NCBI GenBank assembly: GCA_030762895.1
Contig: CM061067.1
Coordinates: 103,573,888 to 103,637,887 of the forward strand
Reading direction: 5' to 3'
From: Sophora flavescens
Taxonomy: Eukaryota; Streptophyta; Magnoliopsida; Fabales; Fabaceae
Length of the DNA stretch: 64,000 bases
The translations under genes were made by a program, and so were the position numbers. Below the pieces are notes generated by a model that had not been told where the DNA came from, made no database searches, and saw only the letters and a program-made list of their open reading frames with translations. This document shows, in pieces, positions 57,410-64,000 of the stretch (its first letter is position 1; each line of letters starts with the position of its first letter).

Positions 57410-58756
57410 TGTTACCGAATGATTTCATTTGTGATCTGTTAGAAGTTATTGCGGGACTTTAAGGCTCAATTTGGCATAATCTTGAACTGTTTGTTGCAAC
57501 ACTATGATTATCGGCAAGTAGCTTAGTTACTAGTGTGTTTGCTAGTGGAAGGAGTTCCAAATGTATCCTCTTCTAGTTTGATGTCTAAATTAGATGCTTC
57601 CCTTATCACGTATGATATTGGCAGCACTAATTTCCAGCAACGACATCAAAAATTTGATAATGATCACGACAAGTGTATCAGATCGTTGCAAGTAATAAAA
57701 ACGGTGAGCTCCAGATATTGTTCACAGGAATTAGTTGCCAAATACCAATTCACAAGTTAAACAACTATCTAGATCTATCACTGGCACGAAGAGAGCTCCA
57801 AACATAAAATAAAGTAAAAGAGAAAATAATTTTTTTTGGAATTTTTGTTGATTTTTTACTAACACTTAGCGAGCAAAAAGGAAATTGATTAAGGATAAAA
57901 TGTCGGAGTTAGACTAGACTAATCTTCATTCAGTTGCAATGAAATGATTACTAACACAAGTCCTAGTTCAATCATGACAATCAAGCCTTTTAAAATACTC
58001 AGGCCCTAATTCCTTAGGTAGAATGAGCCTAAAACCCCAAATTAAACCCTAATTTCTTAGGTGGATAAACATAAGATTTTGCATAAAGTGCCAAGACTTA
58101 AAAGATTGCAAGTACTTTAAGATCAATTTCTAGATTTATGAACTACTTGGTATTTGACTAATGAGCATGCATTAGCATCAATTTTCCAATTGTCTACCAA
58201 AGCAACAAATCATTTCATGGGTGATCAAACCAAGAAAAACATTAAGCATAAAAACAAATACTCATAATAAAAATAGGAACTTACATTAAAATCAAATCAA
58301 AATACAACGAAGTTCAAAAAAGCAAACATCTAACCCCAACAAGTGAGAATTTAGCTAGACATACTAAACCCTAAAATAAAATAAAATAGATAAAGAGAAC
58401 CAGGAAACTCCATGAAAAACTCCTATGTGCAGCGCTTCCTCACTATTCCCCTTTCAGTGCGGCGCTGCCCCCTTTCTGTGCGGCGCTCTGACCTCTTTTT
58501 CAACCCTTTTCCTTTCTTCCTTTTTATTTAATTCTATCATTTTCCTTCATTCTGCTTCCAGCCTGGCAGCCCACCACTTCACGTCAGGCCACCCACACCT
58601 TTTTTTCTATTGCCTTTTTCCTTTCTTTTCCAAGCTTTGTGTGGGCCTCTACCTGATCCAAATCCAAATGCTACAATTATGTAATTCCTTGAAGCTTCCT
58701 TCACGTGGGCCTCATATATGCAGCAAGTCACATCTTTACTTCTTTGTCTTCAACTA
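57410..58756 (+). other. intergenic repeat-like DNA
   Basis: The first 50 bases could encode LPNDFICDLLEVIAGL (see 42267). From about 57660 the sequence CACGACAAGTGTATCAGATCG...GTAATAAAAACGG resembles Athila/Cyclops-type LTR or leader sequence. Near 58425-58490 the word GTGCRGCGCT occurs three times between CCCCTTTC-like spacers. No gene is supported. Confidence 0.4.
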
Positions 58757-59371
58757 GGGCTTTCTATTAACACCTTATATAATGTTTTTTACACCATGCA
58801 AATTTTATTTTTTGCATTTCTTTTTCAAAAATGTCATTTTCGTCTTGTTAATGTAAACTGGTACTTTCCGGAAATTATTTTTCGGAAACAGTCTGAAAAT
58901 TAAATTCCGGACATTCAAAATATTACTCTGAAATAAAAAAAATTACGCTGTCCGGAAACTTATTTCCGGAAAAGTTCCGGAATTTAAAATCTGGAGAGTG
59001 AATTTTACGTTCGGAAAACCAAATCCGGAAACTTATTTCCGGAAAAGTTCCGGAATTTAAAATCTGGAGAGTGAATTTTACGTTCGGAAAACCAAATCCG
59101 GTAAGGAAGGAAAACAGTTGCAAAGGAGGTGGTTCTTCAGGTCCGGAAAAACAATACCGGATTTTTTTTTGAAACACTGAGATTTTAACATTCAGATTTG
59201 GTTTTCCGGAATGTTTCCGGATTTTATTTTCCGGGCTGTTTTAGGAAAATAATTTCCTAAAAATACCAACATGAACGCAATAATAGATAAAAAGGGCATT
59301 TTTGGAAAAGAAATATAAATTTTTTTTTACAAGATGTGACAAGCATTATGCAAAGTGTTAATAGAAAGACC
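58757..59371 (+). mobile_element. TIR element (MITE-like), 615 bp, rich in TTCCGGAA
   Basis: The left end GGGCTTTCTATTAACACC and the right end (reverse complement) GGTCTTTCTATTAACACT are inverted repeats. The similarity extends over about 80 bases (TTATATAATG...TTTCTTTTTCAAAAATG against TTTGCATAATG...TTTCTTTTCCAAAAATG). The interior is a cluster of TTCCGGAA-type palindromes. The target duplication is not clear, so the superfamily is uncertain; Mutator-like is a guess. Confidence 0.6.
58951..59096 (+). repeat. perfect 73-bp tandem duplication with CCGG palindromes
   Basis: Two identical 73-base copies (58951-59023 and 59024-59096), starting TCCGGAAACTTATTTCCGG. Across 58860-59240 the core CCGG occurs 14 times, mostly as TTCCGGA or TCCGGAA. 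Confidence 0.85.
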
Positions 59372-59525
59372 ATTTCAATTTTGCTAAGGGCCCAATATCA
59401 AATTAATGCAAATTTATATTATTTCCTACAAATTTAAACAAGTAAAAAAAATATATATTAACTCTAAAAAAAATGAAATTAAACTAAAATATGTAAACAA
59501 TTATTGAAAACTAAATTACCTAGAG

Positions 59526-59611
59526 AGACAAAACTCAATCAATTAATACAAGTGGGAGTAAAAATCCACTCATCAATCACATAAAAATATCATAATCTAG
59601 AAGATTATCAA
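59526..59611 (+). repeat. dispersed repeat copy 2 (see 21966)
   Basis: Same orientation as 21966-22052, with the same ends GACAAAACTCAATCAATTAA and AATCTAGAAGATTATCA. Probably remains of one gypsy-type family. Confidence 0.7.
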
Positions 59612-59630
59612 TTCTGAATATGTATTTTGC

Positions 59631-59780
59631 AGGGATGTTCAAATTTAAACCGATCCAAAAAATTGAAAACTGATGGGAACCTATTTTAATTGGTTTTTTT
59701 TGGACTGATTTTAGAGAGAACCGATCTGTTCGGTTCGGTTTTGATCGGAGGTTCAGGACTGAACTGAACCGATAATATAC
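59631..59780 (+). mobile_element. possible hAT-type element end
   Basis: CAGGGATGTTCAAATTTAAACCG resembles a plant hAT MITE terminus, and the following GGTTCGGTT...GAACTGAACCGA is typical of such ends. No matching right terminus was found. It lies directly before the GC-rich exon of the bL12m gene. Confidence 0.3.
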
Positions 59781-59784
59781 ACTA

Positions 59785-60154
59785 GACTGTGCGTTTTGCG
59801 TATTCCCCCTGCCGTTTCACATATGTTTGTACGCGTTTCAGTTACTGTGTATGGTTTATGCGTTTCACTTTCACAGTTTCACATACCTTCAATTTCAACT
59901 TTTTAGACTTCAAAATTCAGCGTCTCCCTAACCCTAGGCCTGTGGCCGCCGCCAGCCATCATCAACTCCCTCTGGCCGCCACCTTGCGCCCTCTCGCGGC
60001 AAGCTCGCATCCCCCTCTCGTCACCTCAGCTCGCGTTCCTTCCTGCTTGGTGCTCGCGCAGTCGCGCTCCCTCACCGCCTGCCGTCCCTTCCTGCTTCGC
60101 CGCCACCTCGCGCTCTTCTCGGTACTCGCCGGCCGCCGCTTCTTTCGTTGATAG
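59785..60154 (+). other. MRPL12: 5' UTR exon of the bL12m gene (GC-rich)
   Basis: GC-rich stretch (strongest 59930-60150, many GCCGCC words) ending at ATAG followed by GTGAGT, a canonical donor at 60155. The next acceptor, CTGCTTTCAG at 60750, leads into the ATG at 60840. The transcription start is not determined. An open frame of 120 codons (ATG 59789) could act as an upstream ORF if transcription starts before it. Confidence 0.55.
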
Positions 60155-60750
60155 GTGAGTGCATGGAAGCTTCCTTATCCTGATATGTTTATGCATTGAT
60201 TTGGTATACCCTATATATGTTTATTCCTCATCCGTTGTTTATGCATTGATTTCGTATTAGGTTCCTTGATTCTTTCAAGTTTGTACCCTTTTGTTTTATG
60301 TCTGGGATTTTACCTTGTCTTTGTGTGTACCCAATCATATTTCATTAAAATTAGGCATACTCAGCATATCAGAAGGGAAACAAGAATTCTAAAATATCAT
60401 TAATGTTTAATCATTTAGGTGAAAAATGCTAATTGATTAAACATGAATGATATATTGAGTATGCCTAATTTTAATGAAATATGATTGGGTTTCGAGAACA
60501 TATCTAAGTTTTCTGAGTAGAGTTAGAAGTATTCTCATATCATATTTCCCACCACCTTTGTCTTAAATGTGGAGTACTTTTTGAGCATTTATATGTGTTT
60601 ATTGTAAACTATTTGTATTTTATCTGCTAGCTTCGATACAGCGGCCACTCCCCTATCTGCTATACTGCCATAGCATTTTTTAGTACTTTGATGTCAATAT
60701 GATTTGTAGACTATATGTAAGTAAGATGCTTTGTTTTGTTCTGCTTTCAG
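60155..60750 (+). other. MRPL12: intron in the 5' UTR of the bL12m gene
   Basis: 596 bases, GTGAGTGC...TTCTGCTTTCAG, T-rich as plant introns are. It contains the inverted repeat at 60329-60490. Leader introns are common in plant housekeeping genes. Confidence 0.6.
60329..60490 (+). repeat. intronic hairpin with perfect 35-bp arms
   Basis: Arms 60329-60363 (ACCCAATCATATTTC...GCATACTCA) and 60456-60490 are exact reverse complements. An inner pair, 60394-60413 and 60434-60453, extends the stem with one mismatch. Unpaired loops are GCATATCAGAAGGG...TCTAA on the left side and about 20 bases at the tip. It could be a small foldback MITE or a small-RNA precursor. Confidence 0.85.
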
Positions 60751-60839
60751 GATATTTATTTAGTGGAGTAGGAGTTTACAACGTGTGTCATACTGGGCTG
60801 ATTCATCATTTTGAGACACAGCAACCCTAGAAGGCAAGA

Positions 60840-61490
60840 ATGAGCTTGCTATTAAGATTAAGGCCCTATTTACCCAATTGTTTATATAGACAACCCCCTC
60901 ATTTAACCTTAGTAGGGCTCAATGCAAGTAGTATAAATGTATTATCAAGAAACTTTGGTCAAGCTGCAAGGAAAGAGGAGGAGGAAGATGTGGAGGAAGT
61001 GGAAATTGACCAAAGAAGTCTCCCAGCTGATTTTGATCCTGCAACATTTGATCCTAACAAGCATCGTAGCCCTCCATCGGAGAAAGTTTTTAGGCTTGTT
61101 GATGAAATGGCATCTCTTACACTAGCTGAAGCTGCAGAATTGGGTCCTATTCTGATGAAGAAATTGGGAATTAAGGAGATGCCTTCTGTGGGATTTATCA
61201 AAGCAGGAGCTGCAAATTTGGCTGGAATGGCAATGAAAGCACCTACAGAAGTTGAGGAGGTGAAAAAGCCAGAAAAAGCTGTATTTGAATTGAAATTGGA
61301 GTCCTATGAAGCAACTTCAAAAATTAAAGTCATCAAGGAGGTCCGGGGCTTTACTGATTTAGGTCTGAAGGAAGCAAAGGATTTGGTGGAAAAAACACCT
61401 TCAATTATAAAGAAAGGTGTTTCAAAGGAAGAAGGAGAACAGATAATAGAGAAAATGAAAGCTCTTGGTGCAAAAGTTGTTATGGAATGA
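60840..61490 (+). CDS. MRPL12: mitochondrial large-subunit ribosomal protein bL12m (L7/L12), nuclear gene
   Basis: 216-residue protein, intact in a single exon. Residues 1-45 are Arg/Ser/Leu-rich with almost no acid (MSLLLRLRPYLPNCLYRQPP), a mitochondrial targeting sequence. Residues 46-80 are an acidic linker. Residues 81-112 (EKVFRLVDEMASLTLAEAAELGPIL) form the helical dimerisation domain that binds uL10m. Residues 148-216 (FELKLESYEATSKIKVIKEVR ... GLKEAKDLVE) are the L7/L12 C-terminal domain that recruits elongation factors to the ribosome stalk. Length and domain order suit plant mitochondrial L12; the long presequence and acidic linker argue against the plastid form. The ATG follows a spliced leader and gives the whole presequence. 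It is the only evidently functional host gene here. Confidence 0.93.
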   Translation: MSLLLRLRPYLPNCLYRQPPHLTLVGLNASSINVLSRNFGQAARKEEEEDVEEVEIDQRSLPADFDPATFDPNKHRSPPSEKVFRLVDEMASLTLAEAAELGPILMKKLGIKEMPSVGFIKAGAANLAGMAMKAPTEVEEVKKPEKAVFELKLESYEATSKIKVIKEVRGFTDLGLKEAKDLVEKTPSIIKKGVSKEEGEQIIEKMKALGAKVVME

Positions 61491-62094
61491 AGGTAAAGTG
61501 ATGTACGTTGTCTTGGAAAAGTGTTTCTTCCAGTATTCAAAATTTTTAGAAGTTATCTGAAATTTGAAAATTTTATATTGTTGGCCAAAGATACTACAAA
61601 TGTTGTTAGCGGTTATGTTTTTGTTGTGCTCATTTTTCAGCTCAAACTGGATTTTGACCTTGTGCAGCTATTAAGGTTATCCTTCATTTCCCTTTTGATG
61701 GAATTCAATAAAAGTGATATTCCTACGTCTGATATTCATCTGAATACACATTTAGCGAGCAAATTAGTGTCTTCTTGGCCTCTATTTTATCATTTAATTT
61801 TGGTGCACTTCAAGCCATGGATGCTTAATGTATTTGAACCAGTGAAATATTATTACCATGGTAACATGGAATATGAGGTTCTTGATAGCTTACATTAGGT
61901 TATGAAGATAACCTATAGAGCAGGTGCTATTTGTTAAAGGAAATATGGTAGTTATATATACTTTAGTGCCCAAGATTTCTATTAGGTAAACGGCATTTGG
62001 AGTTCTGCTAAACATGGAATGTCTGTTTTAGTTTTACTAATGCAGTAACCTTTTCAATTTTCTATTTCATTGAGAACTGTTCTATACACTGGCA
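61491..62094 (+). other. 3' UTR and downstream region of the bL12m gene
   Basis: The stop codon is followed by AAG-GTAAAG, a possible 3' UTR intron donor with acceptor-like TTTTTCAG (61640) or TTGTGCAG (61667). A polyadenylation signal AATAAA lies at 61707-61712. The rest to 62094 is AT-rich without a supportable gene. Splicing here is inferred. Confidence 0.45.
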
Positions 62095-62691
62095 GTGTTC
62101 ATATTTTTTATGTTCTGTTTAGTATCACAACTTGATGATAAAATTGGTCGCATATTCTCTGAAATACACCTTCATAGTACACTGAATTGTTTGGGAGTGA
62201 ATATCCACCAACCTCTTGCTACCTTAGTCTTGAAGGTGGTGAAGGCATATCAAAATGTAGGCAACATTTTGCTTGATAGTGGTACCACATCCACTTATCT
62301 TAAAACAAGTTTTTATAACATAAAATAACAGAAGAGTGTTGAAGCCGCTGACAGAGATGCTATTCCTGGTACTATACCTGACCTGCATCCTATTAAACCA
62401 TTTAAGTTATGTTATAGGGATGGAACAATCAAGCTCTATCCTAATATCACATTCCAATTTTTAGTTGCTGATTGTGTGTTGCAGTTGCGTACAGTACATA
62501 TATTTGCGAGGCTGAAAAACATGCTATGCTTTTTGATACTCCCTACAGACGGGACCTCTATTTTTGGCAACATACAACAAGTACAGTTTCAGATAGAGTA
62601 TGATCTTCAAGGCAAAAGGGTTTCGTTTGCACGTAAGGATTGTAAAATAGAGATGTTCAACATAATGTGTTTGGATAAACAACTTATTTAA
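62095..62691 (+). pseudogene. nepenthesin/CDR1-like aspartic protease, truncated
   Basis: C-terminal part of a pepsin-type (A1) plant aspartic protease. SQLDDKIGRIFS (normally SQLGDKIGRKFSYC) is followed after a deletion by GNILLDSGTTSTYL, the second catalytic motif DSGTT. Then come the KLCYRDG and YPNITFQF segments and the closing GTSIFGNIQQVQFQIEYDLQGKRVSFARKDC. The first catalytic half (DTGS) is missing and a TAA stands at 62326-62328, with the frame open on both sides of it. No signal peptide or start is retained. It is probably a decayed remnant of a secreted defence-type protease. A MITE-like sequence abuts its 3' end. Confidence 0.75.
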
Positions 62692-62882
62692 GTATTTATG
62701 CAATAGGTTATTTTTCAAATAAGTTAAAAATAACTTATTTTCATAAGCTTCTCTGACAAAATTATAGAAATAAGTTAAAAAGAACTTATGGAAAAACAAT
62801 ATATTATTTTTATTAAATTATTTATTTAGGTTTCTTATCATAAGTTATTCTAATGCGTTCTCTATAAGTTTTTCAAACATAC
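62666..62882 (+). mobile_element. MITE of the TGTTTGGATAAAC type
   Basis: Ends TGTTTGGATAAAC and TTTTTCAAACATA are imperfect inverted repeats. The interior has several AACTTATTT/AAATAAGTT and CATAAGCTT/ATAAGTT words in both orientations, as in common legume MITEs. Duplication and superfamily are not resolved. Confidence 0.4.
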
Positions 62883-63050
62883 ATGTATGATATACTTTTG
62901 TGATTATTGTGAAATTGAAAGATAAAATTTATAAAGTTGGAAGTAGTAGTACTAAATGTATATTTGAGCTTAATTAAATATTTGAAATATATTGGGTAGT
63001 GGGATTCATGACTTGATATATTACTTATGTCATTCTTTATATATATATAT
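62883..63050 (+). other. AT-rich intergenic DNA
   Basis: No gene seen. It ends in an (AT)n run beside the LINE tail. Confidence 0.4.
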
Positions 63051-64000
63051 ATTTTTTTTGGAAAGGCAAAAGAATGGTATTAAAGGAGTATTACGGTATT
63101 CAAACCCATTTACGATGATCATGGATAAATGAATAAAAGCTGTACAAACATTGGAATGTCAAATTAAAAGCCAACTACCCCTATGTTCTTGCCTTATTGT
63201 CGCATCCCAGGGAATGAATAATACCAACCATATGTGTTGGAGATAATCTCAGCCACTACACAATATGACTAGACCGAAACAGAGAATGAACAAAGTAGAA
63301 ACAGATGGATAGAGGATTCATCATACAGGTTGCAAAACACACACTTAATATCACCATTATTACCAATAACCCCCCTATGGTTCAAATTAATCCTTGTTTG
63401 AATCCAATCAAGAAGTAATTGTCAAGGAAAAGCCACCACCTTACTAGGAGCAAGGCTCTTCCAGAGGAATTTAAAGGCCTTTACCTCTAAGGGAGCTAAC
63501 TGCACATCTCTCAAAAACCAGTCAGCCAGAAAATCATTAGTGGACTTCACATTAAACCTCCTCGACGAGTGCAATTTCCAGATCCAAAAATCCTCATCCT
63601 TGCTTAAATTAACAGAGGATAAAGAGTTTAGTATTTCCACAAGTAGTTCTTCTTCCCACACAAACAACCTTCTACGCCACTTAAAGTCCCACACTCACCT
63701 ATCTTCCGCCCACCTACCCATGCCCGAAATGGTTTCATTTTGTAGAGAGGAAACCGAGAAAAGTCTAGGGAAAAGCTCTGCCAAAGGAGTTCGACCAAAC
63801 TAGATATCTCTCCATAACAGAATAGAGCTCTCATTCCCTACCCTTTTATGTCAACCCTCCACCAACCAATCTCCCTCCTCTCGCCCGCAAAACCCAACCC
63901 CCCACAAGTCTTTCCACCAAACAGATGCAAGCCTTGAGTTAACTTCTCCTCCCACATTAGGGTTATTGCACACCTGATCACCATACTTTGCTCTAACCAC
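63051..64000 (-). mobile_element. LINE (non-LTR) retrotransposon, 3' end, decayed
   Basis: The minus strand encodes the C-terminal zinc-binding region (zf-RVT) of a plant LINE reverse transcriptase. It reads in several frames: GRKIGECGTLSG...WRRRLFVWEEELLVEILNSL, then EDFWIWKLHSSRRFNVKSTNDFL, FKFLWKSLAPSKVVAFP, and further on WIQTRINLNHRGVIG and CVFCNLYDESSIHLFLFC. Stops and frame changes separate these. The element ends at a short A-run (plus-strand T at 63051-63059), a likely poly(A) tail. The rest continues beyond the window at 64000. Confidence 0.8.

Noticed and set aside
59789..60151. 120-codon frame as a separate host protein
   Set aside because: GC-rich low-complexity composition, no recognisable domain, and a splice donor directly after it. 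Better explained as leader exon of the bL12m gene.

Overview
The window looks like nuclear DNA of a flowering plant, probably a legume. Supporting signs are plant-type LTR retrotransposons of both superfamilies with initiator-Met-tRNA primer sites, a PIF/Harbinger transposon, a Helitron, Mutator- and hAT-type MITEs, spliced genes, and strongly AT-rich intergenic DNA. The legume assignment is inference from the retroelement types (SIRE/Maximus-like copia, long-LTR TGTAACACCC gypsy) and was not tested by any search.

Layout. (1) 1-15.6 kb: two nested copies of one gypsy-type family with LTRs of about 3.7 kb. Copy B (3760-14186, 5-bp duplication ATTTC) sits inside the 3' LTR of copy A (1-1152 gag, LTR 1416-3759 plus 14192-15626). 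Both keep a decayed gag and no protease, reverse transcriptase or integrase, so they fit the TR-GAG/LARD class of non-autonomous elements. (2) 15.6-21.2 kb: LTR-like DNA containing a 1.2-kb tandem duplication, a TTG microsatellite and a 551-bp Mutator-type MITE with a 9-bp duplication. (3) 21.2-25.8 kb: a plus-strand copia gag-protease scrap and minus-strand Athila-like non-coding DNA. (4) 25.8-42.1 kb: a minus-strand solo LTR of the long-LTR family (duplication CTCAC) that splits an open frame (25257-25778 and 42061-42213). The solo LTR is itself split by a 13-kb SIRE/Maximus-like copia element (28125-41102), which carries a nested gypsy solo LTR (31411-32493). (5) 42.3 kb: a candidate first exon of an unknown gene. 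(6) 42.6-53.8 kb: a full-length but dead minus-strand gypsy element whose 5' LTR holds a 4.2-kb PIF/Harbinger transposon with transposase and Myb-like genes. (7) 54.0-57.4 kb: a minus-strand Helitron. (8) 57.4-59.6 kb: repeat-like DNA with a TIR element full of TTCCGGAA motifs. (9) 59.8-61.9 kb: the only clearly intact host gene, a nuclear gene for mitochondrial ribosomal protein bL12m, with an intron in its 5' UTR. (10) 62.1-62.7 kb: a nepenthesin/CDR1-like aspartic protease pseudogene, then a MITE and the 3' end of a LINE.

Apart from bL12m, nearly every coding stretch is transposon-derived and damaged by stops, frameshifts or lost catalytic residues. The window is best read as a history of nested insertions next to one housekeeping gene. 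Boundaries with matching or near-matching target duplications were read directly. Family names are from recognised motifs, and no divergence or age was computed.
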